DNA of 14,073 bases from CAYLNK01 sp964384675 (GTDB taxonomy: Bacteria; Acidobacteriota; Thermoanaerobaculia; UBA5066), in contig CAYLNK010000163.1 of assembly GCA_964384675.1 (NCBI GenBank), forward strand, positions 1 to 14,073, read 5' to 3'. The notes below the pieces were generated by a model. That model was not told the DNA's origin, searched no databases, and saw only the letters and a program-made list of their open reading frames with translations. Position 1 is the stretch's first letter, and the number at the start of each line of letters is the position of its first letter. Below, piece after piece: positions 5,520 to 14,073 of the stretch. The position numbers were made by a program, and so were the translations under genes.

Positions 5520-5756
5520 ATGAGCGCTGCCAAGATCGCCATCACCATCGATACGTCTTCCCTTCGTCGTGTCGACAGACTCGTCAGCCGCGGGGTGTTT
5601 CCCAATCGGAGCCGCGCCATACAGCAGGCGATCAGCGAGAAGCTCGAGCGACTCGAACGTCGCCGGCTCGCCGAGGAGTGCGCGAAGCTCGATCCGGCTT
5701 TCGAGCAGTCGATGGCGGACGAAGGTCTCGAGGGTGGCTCGTGGCCGGAATACTGA
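5520..5756 (+). CDS. mazE: Ribbon-helix-helix antitoxin (MazE-type)
   Basis: A 78-aa protein. Residues 4-10 (AKIAITI) form the expected DNA-contacting beta strand, and about 13-24 and 30-50 form the two helices of a CopG/MetJ-like ribbon-helix-helix dimer, with the turn GVFPNRSRA between them. The acidic tail (51-78, ending SWPEY) is the usual toxin-wrapping segment of MazE/VapB-like antitoxins. The gene overlaps the downstream MazF-like toxin by 16 bp, so the two are translationally coupled. The expected roles are to neutralise the ribonuclease and, with it, to repress the operon through the palindrome just upstream. No clear Shine-Dalgarno precedes the ATG. Confidence 0.88.
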   Translation: MSAAKIAITIDTSSLRRVDRLVSRGVFPNRSRAIQQAISEKLERLERRRLAEECAKLDPAFEQSMADEGLEGGSWPEY

Positions 5757-6079
5757 GAGGCGAGCTGTACTGGGCAGATCTCGACCCTACGCAAGGCCAT
5801 GAGCAGGGCGGCCTTCGTCCGGTTCTCGTCGTCAGTCAGGCCGTCTTCAACGAGCGCTCCGGCACGGTCATTGCCGTAGCAATCACTTCCAGTCCTCAAC
5901 GTGCGGGTTTTCCACTGACGGTACCGGTGCCGTCCGGCCTCCTACCCAAGGAGTCCTGGATCAAGGTCTCCCAGATACGCACCATCTCAACCCAGCGCCT
6001 CCGCGGACGCATCGGAGTCGCTCCACCGGAGCTGATCGCATCCGTACTCGAAGGACTCGACGAGATCATTGGCTCCTGA
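5741..6079 (+). CDS. mazF: MazF/PemK-family endoribonuclease toxin
   Basis: A 112-aa protein with the MazF fold signature: RGELYWADLDPTQGHEQGGLRPVLVVS at the start, a central AITSS strand and KVSQIRTISTQRLRGRIG. MazF toxins cut mRNA at short specific sequences and stop growth when the antitoxin is lost. The residues matching the catalytic pair of characterised MazF proteins, R26 (in LRPV) and T49 (in AITSS), are both present, so it should be active. I chose GTG at 5741: it places the conserved GELYWADLDP block at the usual distance from the N-terminus and has GAGGG a few bases upstream. The frame is open further upstream, but that part only shadows the antitoxin gene. It overlaps the antitoxin gene by 16 bp. 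The cut specificity cannot be told from the sequence. Confidence 0.9.
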   Translation: MAGILRGELYWADLDPTQGHEQGGLRPVLVVSQAVFNERSGTVIAVAITSSPQRAGFPLTVPVPSGLLPKESWIKVSQIRTISTQRLRGRIGVAPPELIASVLEGLDEIIGS

Positions 6080-6175
6080 CCGAGAAGTCGGAGGTTCGAG
6101 ACGCCGCCGACTCGACGCGCGGGCCAGCCAGGATCGCGGTGTAAACCTCGTCGCCCGCCCGGACGTCCGATCCGG

Positions 6176-7903
6176 ATGCGACCCCGACCGATCCCCTCGC
6201 CCCGGCCACGGCCCCGCGTGCCAGCCCTCCGGTCCCCCCGCGCCCTGGCGATGCTGGCGCTGGTTCCGGCCCTCGCCTCCCCGGCCGCGAGCCTCGTCGA
6301 GAAGCCGACCGGGCTCTTCGCGAGCGCGTCGGGCTCGACGATCTGGAGCCACCCCGACCTCCGTGGCGTCCTCATCCGGGCGAGCTGGAGCAGCGTGGAG
6401 CCGTCGCCCGGCTCGTTCGACTTCTCCGCTCTCCGTACCCAGATCGCCGCCGTCAAGTCCCACGGCAAGCCGTATTCCCTGGCGATCGGAGCGGGCGGGC
6501 CCGGGTCGCCCGGATGGCTCATCGGCACCCTCGGCTCGGCGTACTTCGACTACTCGTTCCGCGGAACACCGATGCGCCTTCCGCTCTTCTGGAGCCCGAT
6601 CGTGAAGGAGCGGCTGGGCCTCCTCGCCGCCCGGCTGGGCCAGGAGCTGGCGGACGACCCGGACCTGAAGCTGGTCTACGTGACGCAGATGACCGCGAAC
6701 GGCATCGAAGGGCACCTCAACGGCGTCGACATGAACGCGTTCGCGAAGGCGGGCTACACGGACGACGCCTGGGTGGAGGCCGCGCTCGCCACCGCCGAGC
6801 GCTACGCGAGCGCCTTTCCGGGCACGGCGCTGGCCTTCGAGGTCCACGAGCTGAACGGCTCCGCCGCCGTCCCGGGGCGGATCCTCGACGCGCTCGGGTC
6901 CGAGGCCCGCTTCGGCGGGCGCGTCGGCGCCGCGATCTGGTGGGTGTCGGGGCGGACCGACTACCAGGCCGCGCTCCTGTCGACGCTGAAGTCGTTCCGC
7001 GGCGACCTCTACGGGCAGGTCATCGCCCGCTCCGACCAGGGTTCCCAGTTCGCGAACGGCGACTACCGCACCGTCTTCGCGCAGGCGAAGGAGCTGGGCC
7101 TCCGCTATCTCGAGCCGTGGGAGTTCGACTTCGGCACGGGGGCCGGCACGGCGGACGGCGCCTGGAACGACCAGCTCCGCGACTTCAACGCCTGGGCCGA
7201 TGCCCGCGCGTCCACGCCGTCCAGGTGGCTCGTCCCGTCCTCGGCACGGGCTCCGGGCGCGGGAGGGAGCCTCTTCACGACCGACCTCGTCGTCGCCAAC
7301 ACCGGGGACGGCGAGGCCGCGGTCACTCTCCGGTTCCTCGGGCACGACGTCGACGGGCGGTCGGGCAAGACCGCGTCGCTCGTGATCCCCGCGGGCGCCT
7401 CGCGGACCCTGGCCGACGTCCTCGGGAGCGTCTTCGGAGAGAGCGAGGCCCACGGGGCGATCCTGGTCTCCTCGTCCGTCCCGTCGCTCGTCGTCGTGGC
7501 GTTGACGTCGACGCCGCAAGGCGTCGGCAGCTACGGGCAGAGCGTCCCGGCCTTCGGCGCATCGGACCGGCTGGCGGCCGGCGCCCGCTGGTCGATCGCC
7601 GGGGTGCGGGAGGACGCCGCCTTCCGGACGAACCTCGTCCTCGCCAGCGCCGCCGAGGTCGCGGTCAACGTCGAGGTCACGCTCGTCGGCGAGGACGGCG
7701 CGACGCTCGGCCGGAAGAGCTACGCCCTGCCGCCGCTCGGCATGACCCAGGTGACGCGCGTGGTCCGCGACCTCGGGCCGAGCGGGAACGTGCAAGCGGC
7801 CCGCCTCGTCCTCACGACCGACGCGCCCGAAGGAACTCTCGCCGCGTATGCGGCCCTGATCGACGCCGCGACGAACGACCCGCGCACCCTCCTGCCGCGA
7901 TGA
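6176..7903 (+). CDS. Secreted TIM-barrel (glycoside-hydrolase-like) protein with a beta-rich C-terminal half
   Basis: This 575-aa product starts with an Arg/Pro-rich n-region and a hydrophobic stretch ending in ALASPAAS (about residues 22-39), a likely Sec signal. Residues about 45-345 resemble the barrel of glycoside hydrolases of the beta-galactosidase (GH42-like) clan: RGVLIRASWSSVEPSPGSFDF, then KPYSLAIGAGGPGSPGWL, with candidate acids in AFEVHELNG and LEPWEFDFG. I cannot confirm the catalytic pair. Residues about 350-575 are two similar beta-rich repeats of the type 'fTTDLVVANTGD..VTLRFLGHD' and 'FRTNLVLASAAE..VEVTLVGEDG', ending TNDPRTLLPR. I know this C-terminal module from secreted proteins of Acidobacteriota, where its role (surface attachment or sorting) is unproven. 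The start is the ATG at 6176; the next ATG (6251) would cut the signal peptide. No strong ribosome-binding site. Confidence 0.7.
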   Translation: MRPRPIPSPRPRPRVPALRSPRALAMLALVPALASPAASLVEKPTGLFASASGSTIWSHPDLRGVLIRASWSSVEPSPGSFDFSALRTQIAAVKSHGKPYSLAIGAGGPGSPGWLIGTLGSAYFDYSFRGTPMRLPLFWSPIVKERLGLLAARLGQELADDPDLKLVYVTQMTANGIEGHLNGVDMNAFAKAGYTDDAWVEAALATAERYASAFPGTALAFEVHELNGSAAVPGRILDALGSEARFGGRVGAAIWWVSGRTDYQAALLSTLKSFRGDLYGQVIARSDQGSQFANGDYRTVFAQAKELGLRYLEPWEFDFGTGAGTADGAWNDQLRDFNAWADARASTPSRWLVPSSARAPGAGGSLFTTDLVVANTGDGEAAVTLRFLGHDVDGRSGKTASLVIPAGASRTLADVLGSVFGESEAHGAILVSSSVPSLVVVALTSTPQGVGSYGQSVPAFGASDRLAAGARWSIAGVREDAAFRTNLVLASAAEVAVNVEVTLVGEDGATLGRKSYALPPLGMTQVTRVVRDLGPSGNVQAARLVLTTDAPEGTLAAYAALIDAATNDPRTLLPR

Positions 7904-7943
7904 CGACGATCGGCGGCGATCCCCGGCGACCGGCTCCCGGGCG

Positions 7944-8615
7944 TCAGCCCTTGCGGCTCACCATGGCGTTGATCCAGATCGGCGCGAACGGCGAGGTGCA
8001 GCCCTTCGAGACCGGATAGTCACGATAGAGACCCAAGGACTCTCCGATGGCAATGGCGCGCTTCCGATGCTCGGGGAAGTGGATCCCGATCCCCGCCAGG
8101 CAGAAGTTCATCGTCCATTGCACCGCCGGATCCGCGCCCGCCATCTCGGACTCGATCCGGTCAAGCAGCGCCGGCAGGTCGAGCCCTTGCGGGCTCCTGC
8201 CGATTCGCTCGGAGGTCAGGCTCCATCCGGCCCGGGCCGCCCACGGGTCGTCCGCGGCCATCCAGGCCTGGCGAAGGGACTCCTTGTCGGGATGCACCTT
8301 GACGACGTAGGCGTTGAGCCAATCCGCGACAGGCGCGGAAGTGGCGGACCGGACCATCCGATCCACCTCGGCGCTCGACAGCTTCTTTGGCTTGATCAGG
8401 AGGATTGCCAGGAGCCGAGCGTCGAGGATCTCCGTTTCCCAGAGGGCGATTGCCAGGTCGTGCCCGGTCTTGATCTCCGCGGCCAGCTTCCGGATGTCGC
8501 CGAGCCGCACACCGAATTGCTTGTCGCCGGCACCCTGTCTTCGGTTCTGCGCGAGCACCTTCTCGTTGCCGAGAGCCTCTAGCCGCTTCAGCGCTTCATC
8601 GAGGTTCATGGTCAT
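7944..8615 (-). CDS. AlkD-family DNA alkylation repair protein
   Basis: A 223-aa all-helical protein of the DNA alkylation repair (AlkD-like, HEAT-repeat) family, DNA glycosylases that remove bulky or positively charged alkylated bases. Family features seen are the N-terminal FGVRLGDIRKLAAEI, the central VADWLNAYVVKVHPDKESL, WAARAGWSLTSERIGR, and a C-terminal SKGCTSPFAPIWI typical of this subgroup. The length suits the family (about 220-240 aa). I chose ATG at 8615; an ATG two codons later (8609) is equally possible, and neither has a clear Shine-Dalgarno. It is convergent with the secreted-protein gene (40-bp gap) and divergent from the diguanylate cyclase gene, with a 117-bp shared promoter region. 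Whether it is a true glycosylase or only a damage-binding paralogue cannot be told. Confidence 0.85.
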   Translation of the reverse strand: MTMNLDEALKRLEALGNEKVLAQNRRQGAGDKQFGVRLGDIRKLAAEIKTGHDLAIALWETEILDARLLAILLIKPKKLSSAEVDRMVRSATSAPVADWLNAYVVKVHPDKESLRQAWMAADDPWAARAGWSLTSERIGRSPQGLDLPALLDRIESEMAGADPAVQWTMNFCLAGIGIHFPEHRKRAIAIGESLGLYRDYPVSKGCTSPFAPIWINAMVSRKG

Positions 8616-8719
8616 CGTTCTAGCCCGAAGTCTACCTTTGAGGTCCCAGGCGGTCGGCCGTACTTACGCCTCGACTCCGCCCGCGGGTTCCTTCCGAGGA
8701 GCAGGGCGCTCCCGCCCCG

Positions 8720-8725
8720 TATCAT
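8720..8725 (+). promoter_or_regulatory. Candidate -10 element of the diguanylate cyclase operon (possible leaderless start)
   Basis: TATCAT lies exactly seven bases before the GTG at 8733. The same hexamer and the same seven-base gap precede the antitoxin ATG at 5520. A transcript starting about seven bases after the -10 would begin at the start codon itself. Neither gene has a Shine-Dalgarno sequence. No clear -35 is visible. Confidence 0.35.
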
Positions 8726-8732
8726 CCGCGGC

Positions 8733-9923
8733 GTGACGCCCGGGGCCGTCCCCTCGCTCCCGCTCCACGACCTCCCGCGCGTCGTGGCGGCGGTCACGGT
8801 CGCGTCGGTCGGGTCGATCGCCCTCCTCTTCTTCCTCTTCGATCGGACGCGCCGCGAGGTGGCTCTCTACACGGCTCTGGCGTTCGGCGTCGCGGCCCAC
8901 CTGGGCCTCCCCGTCGCGTACCACCTGCCGTCCTGGCTCGACCCGCTCGCCGTCCGACGCCTCGTCGCCTTCCACGCGGGCGCGGTGCCGGTCGTCGGCT
9001 ACCTCTTCCTCCTCCGCTTCGGCCGGTTCCCGTTCGCGGCGGCGCGCATCGTCCTGGCCGTCGTCTGCGGCCTCGCGGCGGTGGGCGGCGCCGCGGCGCC
9101 GGAGCCGTGGCTGACGCGGCTCGAGCCGCTTCCCCTGGCGCTCGTCCTCGTCCTCGTCGGCGACGTCCTCTTCGCCTGCGCCCTCCGGTCGCGCCGCCAG
9201 CGGACCGACGAGTCGCTCCTCTTCGTCGGCACGGCGTCGCTCCTCCTGGGCGCCCTCGCCGACGCCGCCACCGCGGCCGGCATCCTGCCGCTCCCGCCGA
9301 TCCCCCTCCTCGGCCCCGCCTTCCTCGTCTTCACGGCGTTCCTCCTCGCGACGCTCTCGGCCGAGGGGCGGCGGCTCTTCACCCGCGCCACCGTCGACGC
9401 GCTCACGAACCTCCTCAACCGCGGCGCGTTCCTGGATCGCGCCACGCAGGAGATCGTCCGCGCCGAGCGAACCGGGCGCCCGGTCGCGCTGGTGATGCTC
9501 GACATCGACCACTTCAAGTCGTTCAACGACCGGTACGGCCACCAGACCGGCGACCGCGTGCTCTCCGGCGCGGCGCAGGCAGTGGCGCGGACGATCCGCG
9601 GCATCGACCTGGCGGGGCGGTACGGCGGGGAGGAGTTCATCGTCCTCCTGGTGGAGGCCGAGGAGGAGCCGGCGCTCGTCGCGGTCGAGCGGATCCGTGC
9701 GGCAATCTCGCAGATGCGGTTGCCGGGCGTGAAGGACCCGGTCACCGCCTCGGCCGGCGTCGCCGTGCACCACGGGCTCTTCGAGCGGGCCCGTGTCTCC
9801 GACCTGATCCGCCGGGCCGACGCCGCCCTCTACGAGTCCAAGAGGGGCGGCCGCGACCGGACGACGCTCGAGAAGACCAGGTCCGAGGCTCCGGCGACGG
9901 TGGCCGAGGTCCGCTACCGGTGA
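8733..9923 (+). CDS. Membrane-bound diguanylate cyclase (7-helix sensor domain plus GGDEF)
   Basis: A 396-aa protein that should make cyclic di-GMP from two GTP. The N-terminal half (about residues 13-212) contains seven hydrophobic stretches consistent with a 7TM sensory module. The GGDEF domain begins near residue 217 (RATVDALTNLLNR) and has MLDIDHFKSFNDRYGHQTGD (about 253-272) and the active-site loop GGEEF (298-302), intact. The inhibitory I-site RxxD is present as RGID (289-292), five residues before GGEEF, so product feedback is likely. There is no EAL or HD-GYP domain. The start is GTG at 8733, the only start that keeps the first helix whole. The methyltransferase gene follows 21 bp downstream, so the two are probably co-transcribed. 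Confidence 0.92.
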   Translation: MTPGAVPSLPLHDLPRVVAAVTVASVGSIALLFFLFDRTRREVALYTALAFGVAAHLGLPVAYHLPSWLDPLAVRRLVAFHAGAVPVVGYLFLLRFGRFPFAAARIVLAVVCGLAAVGGAAAPEPWLTRLEPLPLALVLVLVGDVLFACALRSRRQRTDESLLFVGTASLLLGALADAATAAGILPLPPIPLLGPAFLVFTAFLLATLSAEGRRLFTRATVDALTNLLNRGAFLDRATQEIVRAERTGRPVALVMLDIDHFKSFNDRYGHQTGDRVLSGAAQAVARTIRGIDLAGRYGGEEFIVLLVEAEEEPALVAVERIRAAISQMRLPGVKDPVTASAGVAVHHGLFERARVSDLIRRADAALYESKRGGRDRTTLEKTRSEAPATVAEVRYR

Positions 9924-9944
9924 CCACGTGACCACGGAGGGCTC

Positions 9945-11495
9945 ATGACGAGCTACGACGAGATCCCGTACGAGAGCCGCGCCCACTACGCGAACCACCC
10001 GGACCGGATGGCGGTCGTCGCGACGATGCTCGGCCTCGAGCCGCCCGAGGTGTCGACCTGCCGCGTGCTCGAGCTTGGGTGCGCGGAGGGAGGGAACCTC
10101 CTTCCGATGGCAGCCTCGCTGCCCGGCGCCCGCATCGTCGGCATCGATCTGTCGCCCCGCCAGGTGGAGCTGGGTCGCGCGGCGGCGGCGGCGCTGGGCC
10201 TCGCCAACATCGAGCTCCACGCGATGAGCGTGACCGACGTGGACGCGTCGTTCGGGACGTTCGACTACATCCTGGCGCACGGCCTCTACTCCTGGGTGCC
10301 GCCGGAGGTCCAGGAGGCCGTGCTGCGCGTCTTCGCCACGAACCTGGCGCCCGGCGGCGTCGCGATGGTGAGCTACAACTGCTATCCCGGATGGCGCTTC
10401 CGCGGAATGGTGCGCGAGGTCCTCCAGCACCAGACCCGCCACCTCTCGACCCCTGCGGAGAAGGTCGCCTACGCGCGCCAGCTGGTGCCGTTCCTGGCCG
10501 AGAACGCGCGCGACGTGACGGGCGGCTTCAAGCTGCAGCTCGAGAGCGAGCAGACGCTCCTGGCGCAGACGCGGGACACCTACGTCTTCCACGAGCTCTT
10601 CGAGGAGTGGAACCTGCCGCTCTACTTCCACGAGCTGGTGGAGCGCGTGGGGAGGCACGGGCTGTCGTACCTGGGCGAGACGCGCCTGCGCGGGATGACG
10701 CTCGGCGAGACGCGCCCCGAGGTGGACGAGCTGCTCAGCCGCTTCGCCACCACGTTCCTGGAGAAGGAGCAGCTCCTGGACTTCCTCCGCAACCGCCAGT
10801 TCCGGCAGAGCCTCCTGGTGAAGGGGGACGCGCCGCGCCGGATCCACGCGGAGCGGATCGAGCGGCTGCTGGTCCGCTCCAAGGCGATCGCCGTCGCGAC
10901 CGGACCCGACCCCGCGAACGACGAGACGTGGGAGTTCCGGACCCAGGACGGAGCGCGCACGATCAAGACGAACAACCCGCTGGTGAAGTGCGCGCTCGTG
11001 GCGCTCGGACGTGTGGCGCCGCGGGCCCTCGCGTTCGGCGACGTGCTGGCCGCCGTCTGCGGGATGGTGCCGTCGGCACGCCCCGACGACGACGACGTCA
11101 GGGCCACGCTATGCGACTCGATCCTGAAGACGCACCTGAGCGACCTCCTGGAGCTGCACGTCGTCTCGCCGCCGGTGACGGATCGCCCCGGCGCGAAGCC
11201 GGTCGGCTCGCCGGTGGCCCGCTGGGAGATCGGGCGGGGCGACACGGTCACGACGCTGTGGCACGAGCGGCTGGACCTGGCGGACCTCGACCAGCTGGTG
11301 CTGCAGCGCCTGGACGGCACGCGGGACCGCGACGCGCTGATCGCCGGGATCGTCGACAAGGTGCTCGCGGAAGGGCTCCTCAGCGGTCCCGACGGCGCGC
11401 CCGTCACGGACCGGGCGACGGTGACCGAAGTGATGTCCGAGGGGGTCGACACCAGCCTCGCGAACCTGACCCGCAGCGGGGTGCTGGTCGCCTGA
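9945..11495 (+). CDS. SAM-dependent methyltransferase with regulatory domain (protein-lysine-methyltransferase-like)
   Basis: A 516-aa protein. Residues about 15-190 are a class I Rossmann methyltransferase: motif I VLELGCAEGG (41-50), acidic ribose-binding D68 in IVGIDLS, and a post-I YILAHGLYSWVP segment. After it comes the methyltransferase regulatory domain (about 200-300, with YVFHELFEEWNLPLYFHEL), and a C-terminal part with LVLQRLDGTRDRDALIA (about 450-466) resembling the winged-helix end of Rickettsia-type PKMT enzymes, which methylate lysines of outer-membrane proteins. I infer protein lysine methylation from this layout; the substrate is unknown. The start ATG at 9945 has a GGAGGG ribosome-binding site. 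It probably forms an operon with the diguanylate cyclase gene and is followed by a strong hairpin. Confidence 0.85.
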   Translation: MTSYDEIPYESRAHYANHPDRMAVVATMLGLEPPEVSTCRVLELGCAEGGNLLPMAASLPGARIVGIDLSPRQVELGRAAAAALGLANIELHAMSVTDVDASFGTFDYILAHGLYSWVPPEVQEAVLRVFATNLAPGGVAMVSYNCYPGWRFRGMVREVLQHQTRHLSTPAEKVAYARQLVPFLAENARDVTGGFKLQLESEQTLLAQTRDTYVFHELFEEWNLPLYFHELVERVGRHGLSYLGETRLRGMTLGETRPEVDELLSRFATTFLEKEQLLDFLRNRQFRQSLLVKGDAPRRIHAERIERLLVRSKAIAVATGPDPANDETWEFRTQDGARTIKTNNPLVKCALVALGRVAPRALAFGDVLAAVCGMVPSARPDDDDVRATLCDSILKTHLSDLLELHVVSPPVTDRPGAKPVGSPVARWEIGRGDTVTTLWHERLDLADLDQLVLQRLDGTRDRDALIAGIVDKVLAEGLLSGPDGAPVTDRATVTEVMSEGVDTSLANLTRSGVLVA

Positions 11496-11505
11496 ACGAA
11501 CGGAA

Positions 11506-11533
11506 GCGGCCGGAGCCTCCAGGCTCCAGCCGC
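11506..11533. terminator. Strong hairpin between convergent genes (bidirectional terminator)
   Basis: GGAGCCT (11512-11518) pairs perfectly with AGGCTCC (11521-11527) across a CC loop, and outside a single-base mismatch GCGGC (11506-11510) pairs with GCCGC (11529-11533), giving a 12-bp GC-rich stem. It lies in the 51-bp gap between the stop of the methyltransferase gene and the stop of the convergent lipoprotein gene, so it can serve both. There is no T-tract on either side. Confidence 0.6.
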
Positions 11534-11546
11534 CTCCCCGATATCG

Positions 11547-12281
11547 CTACTCCTGGTCGGTGGTCTTCTTCCGGATCACCTTGATCTCCACGTGGTCGTC
11601 GTCCTTGCCGTCGGCCATCACGCGCACCGGCAGGTCGCACATCGGGGCGACGATGACACCCTTGCCCGCCAGCTCCTCGAGCGCCTTGGTGACGGCGTCG
11701 CGGGTCTTCGGGTCGAGCCCCTCCAGCGACTTCAGCTTCTGCTCGGAGAGAACGTCCTTGAACGACTTCGACGCCCCGTCGCCGGTCCGGAACGCGAAGC
11801 CGTGCTCGCCGCCCTCGCCGACCCACACCTTCCGCATCTTCGTCTCGCCCGGGAGCCCGTCGTCGACGCCGGAGAAGACCATGTCGCCGTGCTTGCCGGA
11901 GCCGTCCATCACCACGATCTTCCGCACCCCGGGGCCGCCGTGGAGGAAGGTCTCGCCGTCGCCTCCGGCGCGCACCTTGAACTCCTTCTCGCCGAGCTTG
12001 ATCGTGTAGCCCTCCTCGGTGCGGGTGAGCGTGATCGGCTTGCCGGAGGCGCTCGTGTAGCTCTGCACCTCGCCGACCCTCATGTCCTCGGTCCGGATCA
12101 CGGTGGGCGACTCGTCGCCCTGCCCGCGCACGGAGATGGTGGTCTCGTCGTCGCCCCCGCCACCTGTGGAGTCGCTCGATCCGAGGCCGAGCGGCAGGAA
12201 AGGCGCCGCCGTCGCCGCGCACGCGGTGACCGCCACCAGCCCGAGCCCGAGCCGCTTCCCGAACGTCAGCATCTTCTTCAT
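11547..12281 (-). CDS. Small putative lipoprotein, unknown function
   Basis: A 244-aa protein. A short basic start (MKKMLTFGKR) and a hydrophobic run lead to VTAC, which fits a lipobox with C21 as the first mature residue. Next come a Gly/Asp-rich linker, then a hydrophilic, Lys/Asp/Gly-rich body with no domain I recognise. The body contains a stretch of repeated beta-strand-like segments (SYTSASGKPITLTRTEEGYTIK and the like) and a conserved-looking CDLPVRV near the end. I chose ATG at 12281 because GGAGGA lies 7 bp upstream; the reading frame is open far upstream but without that signal. It is the only gene directly behind the sigma-54-type promoter at 12336-12350 and is preceded by the sigma-54 activator gene, so it is the obvious target. 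An envelope stress or surface role is only a guess. Confidence 0.75.
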   Translation of the reverse strand: MKKMLTFGKRLGLGLVAVTACAATAAPFLPLGLGSSDSTGGGGDDETTISVRGQGDESPTVIRTEDMRVGEVQSYTSASGKPITLTRTEEGYTIKLGEKEFKVRAGGDGETFLHGGPGVRKIVVMDGSGKHGDMVFSGVDDGLPGETKMRKVWVGEGGEHGFAFRTGDGASKSFKDVLSEQKLKSLEGLDPKTRDAVTKALEELAGKGVIVAPMCDLPVRVMADGKDDDHVEIKVIRKKTTDQE

Positions 12282-12335
12282 CTCTTGGTCCTCCGTTTCG
12301 TCGTCGCCGCCGTGTGGGGGCGCGCTCCCGGTAGC

Positions 12336-12350
12336 GCAAGGGGCTTGCCA
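12336..12350 (-). promoter_or_regulatory. Sigma-54 (RpoN) promoter of the lipoprotein gene
   Basis: On the minus strand TGGCAAG-CCCC-TTGC matches the -24/-12 consensus TGGCACG-N4-TTGC, with the invariant GG and GC at the exact spacing and only one mismatch (A for C). The predicted start lies near 12324, giving a leader of about 43 bases before the ATG at 12281. It sits in the 125-bp gap between the NtrC-type activator gene and the lipoprotein gene, so a local sigma-54 activator and a local sigma-54 promoter are side by side. Confidence 0.75.
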
Positions 12351-12381
12351 CCGCGCGGAGGGGTTTGGACGCCGCCCCGCC

Positions 12382-12395
12382 TCCCCAAATGGGGA
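12382..12395 (-). promoter_or_regulatory. Candidate activator-binding dyad upstream of the sigma-54 promoter
   Basis: TCCCC-N4-GGGGA is a perfect inverted repeat 32 bp upstream of the -24 element, about 58-71 bp before the predicted transcript start. This is close to, though nearer than usual for, an enhancer site of an NtrC-type activator. It also lies just after the activator gene's stop codon (12407), so a weak terminator hairpin is the alternative. Confidence 0.3.
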
Positions 12396-12406
12396 AACGG
12401 CTCCCG

Positions 12407-13784
<1,378 letters not shown>

Positions 13785-13792
<8 letters not shown>

Positions 13793-14073
13793 GGGCACCT
13801 CCCATCGGCTCGACGCGTCCCCCCAGCCTCAGCTGGGCCCGCGTGCCGCGCGGCTCGAGTGCCGTCAGCTCCAGCGTGCCGCCGTACCGGGTCGTGGCGA
13901 TGCGGTGCGCCAGGAAGAGGCCCATCCCCGAGCCGCTCGGCTTCGTCGTGACGTGCGGTGTGAAGAGCCGCTCGCGCACCTCGGGCGGGAGCCCGGGGCC
14001 GGCGTCGTCCACGTCGACGCGCACGCCGCCGCCGTCGCCGCCGTCCGGCGCGACGCGCACCGTCACCGCCTCG
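13785..14073 (-). CDS. Sensor histidine kinase, C-terminal ATPase part (cut by the window edge)
   Basis: The reading frame is open to the window end, so only the last 96 codons are seen. They hold the G1 box DDAGPGLPPE, the G2 box GSGMGLFLAHRI and the terminal strand RAQLRLGG of an HATPase domain, in the NtrB-like style that pairs with NtrC regulators. The His-phosphotransfer domain and any sensor part lie outside the window. Its stop overlaps the start of the response regulator gene by eight bases, which indicates translational coupling and a cognate pair. Confidence 0.9.

Noticed and set aside
5987..7795. 602-codon open frame on the minus strand opposite the secreted protein
   Set aside because: Shadow frame of GC-rich DNA with Arg/Ala-rich composition and no domain; the plus frame has a signal peptide and family-like blocks.
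8664..10847. 727-codon open frame on the minus strand
   Set aside because: Spans the antisense of two clear genes (GGDEF and methyltransferase) and is Glu/Arg/His-rich without any motif.

Overview
The window is GC-rich bacterial chromosome. Its protein style suggests an Acidobacteriota-like organism (Thermoanaerobaculia type): Arg/Ala/Gly-rich proteins, a secreted protein with a long repetitive beta-type C-terminal half ending in a TNDPRTLLPR-like tail, and a protein-lysine-methyltransferase-like gene. This placement is inferred from style only; there is no rRNA or other marker in the window.

Left third (1-4754): an integron. A tyrosine recombinase of the integron-integrase family (IntI, 3216-4754, +) reads away from a cassette array that runs leftward off the window. 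Between them is a putative attI (about 2903-2990). The array is read on the minus strand. From attI outward it holds cassette 1 (275 bp, hairpin-rich, only an 80-codon ORF), cassette 2 (a 395-aa unknown protein), cassette 3 (a 292-aa single-pass membrane protein), cassette 4 (a second copy of cassette 1) and the first 52 bp of cassette 5 (a third copy). Four attC sites of 58-59 bp, closely related to each other, separate them. Similar attC sites point to a resident chromosomal array rather than a mobile resistance integron. IntI carries about 195 extra N-terminal residues that look like a second DNA-binding domain.

Middle (4755-8732): a nested dyad lies between the convergent intI and a NusG/RfaH-family paralogue (minus). 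Divergent from the paralogue is a MazEF-type toxin-antitoxin pair with a ribbon-helix-helix antitoxin and a palindrome over its promoter. Then come a secreted TIM-barrel-like protein and, convergent with it, an AlkD-family DNA alkylation repair protein.

Right third (8733-14073): a membrane-bound diguanylate cyclase (GGEEF, with I-site) is followed after 21 bp by a SAM methyltransferase with the layout of bacterial outer-membrane-protein lysine methyltransferases, probably one operon. A strong hairpin separates it from a minus-strand unit at the window edge: the 3' end of a histidine kinase overlapping an NtrC-type sigma-54 activator, followed by a small putative lipoprotein. A near-consensus sigma-54 promoter lies just upstream of the lipoprotein gene, so the kinase and activator very probably control it.
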